Shown here piece by piece: positions 17,107-25,275 of a stretch of DNA of 64,000 nucleotides; position 1 is the stretch's first letter, and every line of letters begins with the position of its first letter. A program made the translations under genes and the position numbers. The notes below the pieces were generated by a model. It was not told the DNA's origin and did no database searches. It saw only the letters and a program-made list of their open reading frames with translations. The stretch spans positions 7,664-71,663 of the forward strand of contig JANOAR010000242.1 in assembly GCA_031411235.1 (NCBI GenBank), in the 5' to 3' direction. Source of the DNA: JANOAR01 sp031411235. GTDB lineage: Bacteria > Verrucomicrobiota > Verrucomicrobiia > Verrucomicrobiales > Verrucomicrobiaceae.

Positions 17107-18495
17107 GTGAACTCTGTGACCCCCTCCCTGCTCGATGAACTGCAAGCCCTGCTCGGCCCCGAGCGCGTGCTTGTTTCCAAAGAAGACCTCGTGCCCTACG
17201 CCTTCGATGGCACCGCTGCGCTAAAACATCTGCCTGGAGCGGTCGTCTTCCCCCACACCACAGCCGAGGTCGCGAGCTGCGTGCGACTTGCCCGTGCCGC
17301 CAGCGTGCCCATCGTCACACGCGGCTCCGGCACGGGGCTCAGCGGCGGCAGTGTGCCGCTCGCGGGAGCGCTGGTGCTGTGCTTGGTAAAGATGGATCGC
17401 ATCCTCGAAATCGACGCGGCCAATCTCGTCCTACGCGCCCAGCCCGGTGTCATCACGAAGGATATCGACGACGCCGTCGCGCCACTCGGTTTGTTTTACC
17501 CACCCGACCCCGGCTCGATGAAAATCAGCACCATCGGTGGCAATGTCGCCGAGAACGCTGGCGGCCTGCGCGGGCTGAAGTATGGCGTCACGCGCAACTA
17601 CATCATGGGCATGGAAGTCGTGCTGCCCGATGCCAGCATCGTGCGCCTCGGCAACAAGTGTGTGAAGGATGTCGCGGGCTACTCGATGAAGGACATGTTC
17701 ATCGGCAGCGAAGGCACACTCGGCATCACCACCGAGGTGCTCATCCGCCTGCTGCCACGCCCCCGCGCTCGCAAAACCATGCTCGCGCTCTACGACAGCA
17801 TGGAGGCCGCTGCGGAGACCATCTCGGCCATCATCGCCGCACGCATCATTCCTTGTACACTGGAATTTCTCGACCGCATGACCGTGCGCTGCGTGGAGGA
17901 CTTCGCCCGCATTGGCTTGCCCACCGAGGTCGAGGCACTCGTGCTCATGGAAACCGATGGGCACCCTGTGGTCGTCGAGGAAGAGGCCGCGCAAATGATG
18001 GCGCTAGCCAAGCAACACGGGGCCCGCGAAGTCAAAGTAGCCGCCGACGAAGCCGAAGGCGCAAGGCTCGCAGCCGCAAGGCGCAGCGCCTTCTCCGCCC
18101 TCGCCAGAATCAAGCCCACCACCATCCTCGAAGACGTCACCGTGCCGCGCAGCGAGTTGGCCACGATGGTCGCCTTCATCAATGCCACGGCGAAAAAGTA
18201 CAGCCTCATGATCGGCACCTTCGGCCACATGGGTGATGGCAACTTGCACCCCACCTTCCTCACCAACGAGAAGGATCACGAAGAGATGCACCGCGTGGAG
18301 CAAGCCCTAGAAGAGATCGTCGATGAAACGATAAGACTCGGCGGCACAATCACCGGCGAGCACGGCGTGGGGCTGGCGAAGAAGGCTTTTTTGCATCGTC
18401 AGCTGGGCGACGCCAGCTACGAATTACTGAAGACCGTGAAGCGAGCGCTCGATCCGCAGGGGCTGCTGAATCCCGGCAAGATGTTCGATGTATGA
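17107..18495 (+). CDS. glcD: FAD-linked oxidase, GlcD-type (glycolate/D-lactate dehydrogenase subunit)
   Basis: A flavoprotein of the vanillyl-alcohol-oxidase fold that oxidises 2-hydroxy acids such as glycolate or D-lactate. Seen: PHTTAEVASCVRLA, TRGSGTGLSGG (the FAD pyrophosphate loop), DPGSMKISTIGGNVAENAGG, KDVAGYSMKDMFIGSEGTLG, and at the C-terminus GHMGDGNLHPT, GEHGVGLAKK and LDPQGLLNPGK. I take the GTG at 17107 as the start (462 residues); an ATG at 17053 would add 18 non-conserved residues. The glcF-like Fe-S subunit gene starts 54 bases downstream. No glcE is present, so this is a two-subunit GlcD-GlcF arrangement. Confidence 0.92.
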   Translation: MNSVTPSLLDELQALLGPERVLVSKEDLVPYAFDGTAALKHLPGAVVFPHTTAEVASCVRLARAASVPIVTRGSGTGLSGGSVPLAGALVLCLVKMDRILEIDAANLVLRAQPGVITKDIDDAVAPLGLFYPPDPGSMKISTIGGNVAENAGGLRGLKYGVTRNYIMGMEVVLPDASIVRLGNKCVKDVAGYSMKDMFIGSEGTLGITTEVLIRLLPRPRARKTMLALYDSMEAAAETISAIIAARIIPCTLEFLDRMTVRCVEDFARIGLPTEVEALVLMETDGHPVVVEEEAAQMMALAKQHGAREVKVAADEAEGARLAAARRSAFSALARIKPTTILEDVTVPRSELATMVAFINATAKKYSLMIGTFGHMGDGNLHPTFLTNEKDHEEMHRVEQALEEIVDETIRLGGTITGEHGVGLAKKAFLHRQLGDASYELLKTVKRALDPQGLLNPGKMFDV

Positions 18496-18549
18496 GCCGC
18501 ATCGATCATCCCTCCCCATTCATAACTCATCATTCATCATTTTCCCCCT

Positions 18550-19863
18550 GTGCCTTCCCTCCTCAAAGCCCTCGACTACTCCGTGCTCCAGCAGTGCATG
18601 CACTGCGGCATGTGCCTGCCGACATGCCCCACGTACATGGAGACCAAGCGCGAGCGCAACAGCCCGCGTGGTCGTATCGCCCTCATGCGCAGCATCGCCG
18701 ACGGCGAAATCCCCGTGAGCCGCGAGTTCGCCGATGAGATGTATTACTGCCTCGGCTGCCTCGCCTGTGAAACGGCCTGCCCGGCGAATGTGCAGTACGC
18801 CGACCTCTTCGAGACCGCCCGCGCCGAAGTCGAGCGCAGCGGAGCCGCAGGCGGCGGCGAGCGCACGCTGTGGCGTTGGCTGGCGCTGGAGGTCGTCTTC
18901 ATGCGGCCACGTTTGCTGCGATTCATTGGCTCCATTTTGCGGATGTACCAGCAGAGTGGCATCGAGTCGCTGGTGCGAGGCAGTGGCTTGTTAAATCTCA
19001 TGCCAGCGGGCTTGCGTAGGCTGGAGCCACAGACGCCGCGCATCGCCGCCGCCTTCAGCGATGACCTCATCGACGCCATCGAGACCCCCACGACCCAGCC
19101 GACCAAATATCGCGTTGCCCTGCTCACTGGCTGCATCCAGGATATCTCCTTCTCCAACATCAATCGCGACACCGCCGACGTGCTCCTCGCCAACGGCTGC
19201 GAAGTCATCACCCCACGCGCCCAGCACTGCTGTGGCTCGTTGCACGCGCACAACGGCGCGGTTGATCTCGCCCGCGACCTCGCCCGGCAACAGCTTGACG
19301 CCTTCGATGTCGCGTCGCTCGATGCCATCATCACCAACGCGGGCGGTTGCGGCTCGCACTTGAAAAAGTATGCCCACTTGCTCCACGACGATCCTCTGTA
19401 TGCCGCACGCGCCAAGGCTTGGGACGCCAAGGTGAAGGACATCCACGAGTGGCTTGCCTTCATCGGGCTGCGCAAACCCACAGCCAGTTGCGGCATCGAC
19501 AGCGTCACCTACCACGAGAGCTGCCACCTCTGCCACGGGCAAAAAGTTGTCGCCCAACCACGCTCTATTCTCGCCGCCATCCCTGGTTTAAAAGTCACTG
19601 AGCTGCCCGAGAGCAACTGGTGCTGCGGCAGCGCTGGCATTTACAACATCACCCAGCCCGAGCAGTCCGCAAAGCTCCTGCAACGTAAGCTCGACAACCT
19701 CGCAAAGACTGGCGTGGCCACCGTCGCAACCTCAAATCCTGGTTGCCACTTACAGCTTCAGAATGGCATCGCCGCCAGCGTCGGCCACACCTGCCAAACC
19801 GTGACGCAGCCCGTGACGCTGCTGGCAGCAGCGTACCGGGCAGAGCGTAGCCCTGGGCTCTAG
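18550..19863 (+). CDS. glcF: GlcF-type Fe-S subunit (4Fe-4S, CCG domains)
   Basis: A 437-residue electron-transfer partner for the GlcD flavoprotein. Two ferredoxin motifs are near the N-terminus: CMHCGMCLPTCP (residues 16-27) and CLGCLACETACP (near 67-78). Two cysteine-rich CCG domains follow, one around CCGSLHAH (near 222) and one around HESCHLCHGQ (near 322) with CCGSAGIYN (near 358). It starts with GTG at 18550; there is a CAT-rich pyrimidine leader and no Shine-Dalgarno. It is read in the same direction as glcD. Its product should pass electrons from the flavin to the quinone pool or another acceptor at the inner membrane. Confidence 0.92.
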   Translation: MPSLLKALDYSVLQQCMHCGMCLPTCPTYMETKRERNSPRGRIALMRSIADGEIPVSREFADEMYYCLGCLACETACPANVQYADLFETARAEVERSGAAGGGERTLWRWLALEVVFMRPRLLRFIGSILRMYQQSGIESLVRGSGLLNLMPAGLRRLEPQTPRIAAAFSDDLIDAIETPTTQPTKYRVALLTGCIQDISFSNINRDTADVLLANGCEVITPRAQHCCGSLHAHNGAVDLARDLARQQLDAFDVASLDAIITNAGGCGSHLKKYAHLLHDDPLYAARAKAWDAKVKDIHEWLAFIGLRKPTASCGIDSVTYHESCHLCHGQKVVAQPRSILAAIPGLKVTELPESNWCCGSAGIYNITQPEQSAKLLQRKLDNLAKTGVATVATSNPGCHLQLQNGIAASVGHTCQTVTQPVTLLAAAYRAERSPGL

Positions 19864-19874
19864 GCCCAGACATC

Positions 19875-21482
19875 CTAGCCATGCTTCAGCAATTGCTCGG
19901 CGACTTTCATGCCATCCACAGCGGCTGAGATGATGCCACCAGCATAGCCAGCGCCTTCACCTGCGGGGTAGAAACTGCGCACCGAGAGGCTCTCGCAAGT
20001 CACAGGGTCGCGGGGAATGCGCAGGGGTGAGGAACTGCGTGTTTCGACGCCCGTCATCACGGCATCATCCATAGCGAAGCCTGGGATGACGCGCTCGACG
20101 CGACGTACGGCTTCGGTGAGGGTGGCAGTGACGTAGTCGGGGAGGAGAGGGCGCAGGTCAGTCCATTGGACGCCCGGCTCGTAAGTGGCTTTGACACTTC
20201 CTGGCCCCGTGGAGGCGACGCCGCGCATGAAGTCACCGAGCTTTTGAGCAGGAGCTTTGTAATCTGAGCCAGCAGCGACAAAGGCGCGTTGCTCGATTTT
20301 GCGCTGAAACTCAATGCCAGCAAGTGGCCCATCGCCGTCGTAGTCAGCTTCGTTGATCTCGACCATGAAGCCGCTGTTGGCATTGGATTCAGCACGAGCG
20401 TAGCTGCTCATGCCATTGGTGACGACACCGCCAGCTTCCGAAGAGGCCGCAACGACTAGCCCGCCGGGGCACATGCAGAAGCTGTAGGCTGAACGCCCAG
20501 AGTCACAATGAGCGACGAATTTATACGGAGCGGCTCCAAGCTTGGGATGCCCAGCGAAACGGCCATACTGAGAGCGATCCACCACGGTCTGCGGGTGCTC
20601 GATACGCACGCCGACAGAGAGCGCTTTGCGTTCCATTTCCACGCCGTTTTTGTGCAGCATGGCAAAGGTCTCGCGAGCACTATGCCCGACAGCAAAGATG
20701 AACGCACTGCCAGCGATTTCTTCACCGTTACTGAGCACAATGGCCTTCATCTGCCCACCTTCGATGACAACGTTGTCCACGCGGCTATCGAAACGCACCT
20801 CGCCGCCGAGGGCGATGATTTCCTCGCGAATGGTGCGCACCACCTTGATCAGGCGATCTGTACCGATGTGGGGGCGACTCTTGATAAGGATGTCTTCGGG
20901 CGCACCAGCTTTGACCAATTCATTGAGAAGCCAAGGGATGCGATTCTCGCGGTCGCGGATCTGGGTGTAGAGCTTGCCATCGGAGAAAGTCCCTGCGCCT
21001 CCCTCGCCAAACATGACGTTGGACTCGCCATTGAATTCTAAGCCACGACGCCAGAAGCCCGTCACATCGCGCGCACGATCACCCGCAGCTTTGCCGCGTT
21101 CCAACAAGATGGGACGCCTGCCGTGGCGAGCGAGCATGAGCCCACAAATGAGTCCGCATGGGCCAGTGCCGATAATGATGGGGCGCTCGGAAGTGGGCTT
21201 GCTGGCCGGTTTCACGGCCGCCAACTCGATGTAGGTGTGATCTGGCGCGGGAATAATGCGCTGGTTGCCCTGGTGCCTGTGGAGCACGCCAGGTTCATCG
21301 CGGACTTCGACCTTGACGGTGAAACTGAACTCAACATTCCCACGGCGTGCATCGATGGCTCTTTGCTCCACGATGACGCTCAGGATGTGATCCAAAGGTA
21401 CCCGCAACTCACGCGCGATGGCGGTCTTTAGACTGGCATCGTCGTGGTCGAGAGATAGACGTAACTGATTGATTTGCAGCAT
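19875..21482 (-). CDS. COG2509-type FAD-dependent dehydrogenase, uncharacterised
   Basis: A 535-residue flavoprotein. The N-terminal 90 residues are the alpha/beta domain typical of COG2509 proteins (LRVPLDHILSVIVEQRAID region). The FAD-binding Rossmann motif follows (IIGTGPCGLICGLMLARHG, about 105-123, and LLERG). A GEGGAGTFSDGKLYTQI region, FAVGHSARETF, FCMCPGGLVVAASSE, and the C-terminal PAGEGAGYAGGIISAAVDG complete the family pattern. The substrate is unknown; homologues are annotated as NAD(P)/FAD-dependent oxidoreductase. It is convergent with glcF, with 11 bases between. A terminator hairpin just upstream isolates it from the sigma-factor operon. Confidence 0.88.
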   Translation of the reverse strand: MLQINQLRLSLDHDDASLKTAIARELRVPLDHILSVIVEQRAIDARRGNVEFSFTVKVEVRDEPGVLHRHQGNQRIIPAPDHTYIELAAVKPASKPTSERPIIIGTGPCGLICGLMLARHGRRPILLERGKAAGDRARDVTGFWRRGLEFNGESNVMFGEGGAGTFSDGKLYTQIRDRENRIPWLLNELVKAGAPEDILIKSRPHIGTDRLIKVVRTIREEIIALGGEVRFDSRVDNVVIEGGQMKAIVLSNGEEIAGSAFIFAVGHSARETFAMLHKNGVEMERKALSVGVRIEHPQTVVDRSQYGRFAGHPKLGAAPYKFVAHCDSGRSAYSFCMCPGGLVVAASSEAGGVVTNGMSSYARAESNANSGFMVEINEADYDGDGPLAGIEFQRKIEQRAFVAAGSDYKAPAQKLGDFMRGVASTGPGSVKATYEPGVQWTDLRPLLPDYVTATLTEAVRRVERVIPGFAMDDAVMTGVETRSSSPLRIPRDPVTCESLSVRSFYPAGEGAGYAGGIISAAVDGMKVAEQLLKHG

Positions 21483-21562
21483 TTTACGAGGATTCAGGTT
21501 GCACAGGCATAACGCGAACGCAAGTCCTCAACCGTCACCAATTTTAGCTTTTTATCAAAACA

Positions 21563-21598
21563 CCAAAAAGCGACCATGAAAGCATGGTCGCCTTTTTG
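21563..21598 (-). terminator. Bidirectional rho-independent terminator hairpin
   Basis: A perfect nine-base stem gcgaccatg/catggtcgc (21570-21578 and 21583-21591) with a four-base loop, flanked by A5 on the left and T5 on the right. On the minus strand the stem is followed by ctttttgg, so it can end the sigma factor-membrane protein operon that stops at 21640. Confidence 0.8.
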
Positions 21599-21639
21599 TC
21601 CGAACCCCAAGGAGGGAGTCGCACTACAGGCCTTAGGTC

Positions 21640-22176
21640 TTATTTGACAGAGCCAGTCATAATGGTGGGCGAGGCGCTGAAGGTACCGCTTGGGGAGCCC
21701 TTTGCCGGCGGCCCCGCCCTGACGATCCCGACTTCGTTGGGCAGACCACTGTGGAAGTGATTGCCGAGCAGAAGGTCAATTTCGCGAATAGGCACCTTCG
21801 TGCCAGAGTGGCTCACATCGAAGACAATGGGGGAGGCCTCAGGGGCGCTGGCTTTGAAATAGCTCACAGCAAGCTGATGCCCCTCTGGAATGACTACCTT
21901 GCCTGCCATTGGGGCTTCGCTGGGGTGACTATTCATGGCAACGACAGCGGCAATCATGAGCGTCGCCGTCGCGGTTGCAAGGCTCCACTGGGGCGTGGAC
22001 CAATGCTGGATGTAGGTGATGAGACGCTCCCAGGCGAGACTTAGAGCCGACTGATGAAGCAACTCCGCACGCTGACGCTCATGCAACTTGATGAGAAGGT
22101 CATCGACGAACCCTTCAGGCGGCATTTCGTAACGCTTCAGGCCGATCAGCTTTTGTATGTCTTCGTGGTCGTTCAT
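21640..22176 (-). CDS. One-pass membrane protein next to sigma factor, putative anti-sigma
   Basis: A 178-residue protein of no family I recognise. The N-terminal 65 residues are hydrophilic and helical (IQKLIGLKRYEMPPEGFVDD, LLIKLHERQRAELLHQ); one membrane segment follows (about 67-83, ATATATLMIAAVVAM). About 95 extracytoplasmic residues end the protein, with Gly/Pro/Ser-rich sequence and a FDVSHSGTKVPIREIDLLLG motif. There is no HxxxCxxC zinc anti-sigma motif. It is directly downstream of the ECF-like sigma gene (70 bases), followed by a terminator, the arrangement expected for a sigma/anti-sigma operon. The role is inferred from position and topology only. Confidence 0.7.
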   Translation of the reverse strand: MNDHEDIQKLIGLKRYEMPPEGFVDDLLIKLHERQRAELLHQSALSLAWERLITYIQHWSTPQWSLATATATLMIAAVVAMNSHPSEAPMAGKVVIPEGHQLAVSYFKASAPEASPIVFDVSHSGTKVPIREIDLLLGNHFHSGLPNEVGIVRAGPPAKGSPSGTFSASPTIMTGSVK

Positions 22177-22246
22177 GGGTCTCTAAGCTAGTAGGTGGTG
22201 TAACTCAGGGTATCGTTGAATAATTAGAGCGGGAAGTGAGCCAAAG

Positions 22247-22846
22247 CTATTTACTGCGGAAGTCTTCGAGGTAGTTCTGGAGTTGCCGGTGTGCGTAAAA
22301 AAGTCGGGAACGAACAGTGCCTTCCGACACGCCTGTAATTTTGCTTATCTCCGCGTGTTGCAAGCCCTGTATATCATACATGGTCACCACAGCGCGGTGA
22401 TCCTCTGACAGCTTCATCATGGCCATGTTCAAGCGAGTTTGAAGTTCATGTAAATTCACCTCTCTGAGCGGGCTCGCTCCAGTCGTCACTTTGATGAAGT
22501 CGGGGTCATTAAGAATGCCTGAATCCACATCATCCATGCTCACCTTAATGTGTCGGCCACGCTTTTTCAGGTAGTTCAGCGTCATGTTCACCGAGATCGA
22601 ATAGATCCAGGTATAAAAGGACGACTTGCCCATGAATCGCTTGATCGACCGATACGCTTTGGAGAAAATATCCTGAAGTAGATCTGACGTATCATCTCGG
22701 TTCGAGGTCATGTTGTACACGAGGCCATAGAGCTTGGGCGTGTACTTCCTCACGAGGTCATCGAAGGCCTTGGTGTCACCTTCTTGGGCACGTTCCACCA
22801 GGATGCGATCCTCTTCACTGCTGCTTGTTTGCACCTTTTCGTTCAT
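22247..22846 (-). CDS. ECF-type RNA polymerase sigma factor
   Basis: A 199-residue sigma-70 family factor with only regions 2 and 4. Region 2: FDDLVRKYTPKLYGLVYNMT, then DLLQDIFSKAYRSIKRFMG and SSFYTWIYSISVNMTLNYLKKR (the centre is FYTWIYSISVN). Region 4: LSEDHRAVVTMYDIQGLQHA, then EISKITGVSEGTVRSRLFYA. The linker of about 50 residues is typical for ECF factors. An AAGGCGA sequence just before the ATG may be a weak ribosome-binding site. The next gene is a likely membrane anti-sigma. Its target promoters cannot be seen. Confidence 0.93.
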   Translation of the reverse strand: MNEKVQTSSSEEDRILVERAQEGDTKAFDDLVRKYTPKLYGLVYNMTSNRDDTSDLLQDIFSKAYRSIKRFMGKSSFYTWIYSISVNMTLNYLKKRGRHIKVSMDDVDSGILNDPDFIKVTTGASPLREVNLHELQTRLNMAMMKLSEDHRAVVTMYDIQGLQHAEISKITGVSEGTVRSRLFYAHRQLQNYLEDFRSK

Positions 22847-22951
22847 TCGCCTTGGGTTGGTGCGCTTGCTATTGTGCGCAGTTCATGTTCGTGGGAAGCA
22901 AAGCATTGCTTGCCTAGCGGGCGCAAGTCTTTCTTCTGTCTTATCGCAGTA

Positions 22952-23320
22952 TCACCTGGAACCAAGGCTAGAGGTGGTGCGCACCGCCACATGATCGACG
23001 CCCGGAAGGATGCGTTTGCGCAGTTCCACACTGGCCGAATGGGCACCAAATTCCGTGACGAGCACTTCCGCCATTTCTGCCGCCAGTGTCTCAATGAGCT
23101 GCCGGGGGCGTGAGGCCGCGAGTGCACGCATGCGCTTGGCCACAGCATCATAGTCAATGGTCATCGCTATGTCGTCCCGCATGGTTGCGAAGTCGCGGCT
23201 AGGCCGCAGCGAAATATCGGCCTGAAGCACTTGCTGCGTGACTCGTTCTGCCTCTGGCACGCCCACGTTCACAGGCAAATCAATACCTCGGATGATGATT
23301 TCGTCGTTACAGTACTGCAT
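22952..23320 (-). CDS. folB: FolB, dihydroneopterin aldolase
   Basis: FolB converts 7,8-dihydroneopterin to 6-hydroxymethyl-dihydropterin and glycolaldehyde in folate synthesis. The 122 residues match the family size. Seen: IIIRGIDLPVNVGVPEAER at the start (family: the glutamate after GV), QQVLQADISL, TIDYDAVAKRMRAL (family DYxxV), RQLIETLAAEMAEVLV with the conserved Glu, and SVELRKR in place of the usual VxKP strand. GAGGT sits eight bases before the ATG, a true Shine-Dalgarno, rare in this window. It is a single gene here; a folA-type fusion gene lies near 59 kb. Confidence 0.9.
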   Translation of the reverse strand: MQYCNDEIIIRGIDLPVNVGVPEAERVTQQVLQADISLRPSRDFATMRDDIAMTIDYDAVAKRMRALAASRPRQLIETLAAEMAEVLVTEFGAHSASVELRKRILPGVDHVAVRTTSSLGSR

Positions 23321-23429
23321 AATTTACCTCGAGCGGTGGCGTTGATAGATGGCGACGCGGCGAAATCAACCCAAAGCGATTCTTTACCCAGCCAAGGCCA
23401 CAGGTCATACTGACGGCAAAACTGCATCC

Positions 23430-23606
23430 ATGCCCGCCACACCTTTATCACGTTCTTTAAATCGAACGATCCTCTCCAAAGCCTTGCTTGCAGCGTTATG
23501 TCTTCTTGCTGCCAGCCTAGGTTGTTATGGCTGGCTGGCCCTTGGGCTTAAAATTCAACGGGTGCCAGATACTAGCGCGTCGGCCCTGGCAAAACCAACA
23601 CCCTAG
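23430..23606 (+). CDS. Small one-pass membrane protein, unknown
   Basis: A 58-residue frame with one clear hydrophobic helix (ALLAALCLLAASLGCYGWLAL, about residues 19-39) after a basic N-terminus (Ser/Arg/Lys), then an 18-residue Thr/Ala/Pro tail. The start at 23430 is chosen because the upstream extension (to 23349) is antisense to the folB leader and hydrophilic. The LGC sequence could be a lipobox-like site. It is followed in the same direction by the 177-residue hypothetical gene, 66 bases on. I do not recognise a family; it may be an inner-membrane peptide. Confidence 0.4.
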   Translation: MPATPLSRSLNRTILSKALLAALCLLAASLGCYGWLALGLKIQRVPDTSASALAKPTP

Positions 23607-23672
23607 CTCTCAGCCCCTCCAATAAGAAAACACTAGCTGGAACATCGAATCTTTTTATCCTCAGCACCACCC

Positions 23673-24206
23673 ATGGAACCACCTTACGACATCCTTGATG
23701 TCCAATATGCTCTTGAACAGACCCACGTCATCCACGAGCCAGACCGCCGTATTGACACCTTCGGCAGCACCCAATTCGAGTTCGAGATCGTCAGCGAACT
23801 CATGGACAGCGTCGATACCGTGCGCGTCCGCCATGGCAAAATCGAAGCCATGAAGCCCGTGCTCTTCCGCCCCGATGGCTTCAGCAATTATGACTTTGAA
23901 GGCTTCGGCCCCAACGCGGAAGCCTTCGGCGACTGGCTGCGCGAAAATGCCAAAAATCTCGCCGTCTTGAAGTACGGCTTCAAGTTCACCAAGAATGATG
24001 TCAGCGAACACATCGTACACGAGCCCATGGATCAAGTCTGTGGCAAGCTCCTCGAAGATATCCGTATCTCCGGCAATCCCATGCGCGCCATCATTCAAGG
24101 GGTCGATGATACCTGGGAGATCAGCTTGTTAAAATTCACCGTGGACATGATTGAGAAATCCCAAGGCATCAACGTCTTCGACTACAAGCGTCGCGGCATG
24201 TTATAA
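23673..24206 (+). CDS. Conserved-looking hypothetical protein, 177 residues
   Basis: An acidic soluble protein without signal peptide or membrane segment. The codon pattern (strong G/C third positions) and clean ATG support a real gene. Motifs visible: FGSTQFEFEIVSELMDSVD, VRVRHGKIEAMKPVLFRPDG (two strands), WLRENAKNLAVLKYGFKF, SEHIVHEPMDQV and INVFDYKRRGML at the end. I do not recognise the family. It precedes a LysM-domain envelope protein by 39 bases in the same orientation, so the two are probably co-transcribed, followed by accA. The function is unknown. Confidence 0.75.
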   Translation: MEPPYDILDVQYALEQTHVIHEPDRRIDTFGSTQFEFEIVSELMDSVDTVRVRHGKIEAMKPVLFRPDGFSNYDFEGFGPNAEAFGDWLRENAKNLAVLKYGFKFTKNDVSEHIVHEPMDQVCGKLLEDIRISGNPMRAIIQGVDDTWEISLLKFTVDMIEKSQGINVFDYKRRGML

Positions 24207-24245
24207 TCCCGCCTCTACACGTCAGCGATCTTTCAACTACCACCG

Positions 24246-25244
24246 ATGGCACGCACGCAGATCAAATTACTTCTCTTCCTCATCACGATGGGCCTTGCCG
24301 CAGGCTGCGCCGCAGCCGCATGGTTCATCTACACCAACTACCTTTCCGACCACTTCGTCTCCACCGAAACAAAAGCCGCAGGCAAAAGCACCGAAGCCCC
24401 CCGCCCCCCGCCCGATCCTGGCATCCGCCGTTTCGATGCCGCCATAGAGTCCATCCGCACGGGCAAGGTTCCCGAGGGCCGCGACGCCCTCTACAAACTG
24501 CTTTTTCAATTTCCCAACTCACCCACCTGCGTCGAGGCCAAGCGCATCATCGGTGAAATCAATATGGACGCCTTATACGCCTTCGATCAGTCCGGCGGAA
24601 AGAAGGACTACATCGTACAGCCGCGCGACTCCTTACTCGCCATCGCTGGCAAAAACAAAACCACTGTTGAAGCCATCACACGGCTCAATGGATTGAACTC
24701 CATCAACCTTCGCCTCGGAGACCATCTGTTTCTCATCCCAACCAATTTTGAAGTCGTCATTGATGTCTCTTCGCTCAAATTAGAGTTGCGTAACGAGGGT
24801 AAATTTTTCAAAGAATACACCATCGAAGACCTCAAACTCCCGCCCAACACCCGCGTGCCCTCCACCATGGAAGTTGCCAACAAATCCGCCATCTTTGATA
24901 ATAAATCCGCCATCCCTTGGTCGGCAGACTTCGCCGCCGCCGACAAGCGCATCGTCCTCAATAAAGTAGGCCTCGTCACCGCCGAAAACCCCAACCCCAA
25001 AGTCACCAACGTCGTTGGCCTCCTCATCCGCTCACTGCCCCGCGCCACAGAAGTCATCGACACCCCGCCGCCACCCAAGGCCAAAGCCACTGCTAAAAAA
25101 GCGCGTAACAATGACGACGACGCGCCCAAAGAACTCGAAGACACAGCCCCCGTCGCCCAGACAGGCCTCTTTATGAAGCGCGACGATATGGAGGAAATCT
25201 ACCTCATGCTACGCCGCACTACTCGCTTTGAGATCAAGCCCTAG
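24246..25244 (+). CDS. LysM protein with degenerate L,D-transpeptidase (YkuD-like) domain
   Basis: A 332-residue envelope protein. The N-terminal anchor is residues 7-30; a Pro-rich linker and a TPR-like helical part (RRFDAAIESIRTGKVPEGRD) come next. One LysM domain spans about 121-165 (DYIVQPRDSLLAIAGKNKTT, then LNGLNSINLRLGDHLFLIP). The rest reads like a YkuD fold: FEVVIDVSSLKLELRNEGKF, PSTMEVANKSAI, NVVGLLIRSLP, FMKRDDMEEIYLMLRR (the helix that normally follows SHGC-R). The catalytic HG...SHGC-R residues are absent, so transpeptidase activity is not expected. It probably binds peptidoglycan. The tail before the last helix is Lys/Asp/Glu-rich. Confidence 0.75.
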   Translation: MARTQIKLLLFLITMGLAAGCAAAAWFIYTNYLSDHFVSTETKAAGKSTEAPRPPPDPGIRRFDAAIESIRTGKVPEGRDALYKLLFQFPNSPTCVEAKRIIGEINMDALYAFDQSGGKKDYIVQPRDSLLAIAGKNKTTVEAITRLNGLNSINLRLGDHLFLIPTNFEVVIDVSSLKLELRNEGKFFKEYTIEDLKLPPNTRVPSTMEVANKSAIFDNKSAIPWSADFAAADKRIVLNKVGLVTAENPNPKVTNVVGLLIRSLPRATEVIDTPPPPKAKATAKKARNNDDDAPKELEDTAPVAQTGLFMKRDDMEEIYLMLRRTTRFEIKP

Positions 25245-25275
25245 CCCACATCCATCACCCCTTTCGCAACTCCCG

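Noticed and set aside
24246..25244. Active L,D-transpeptidase
   Set aside because: The catalytic Cys and the SHGC-R motif are missing.
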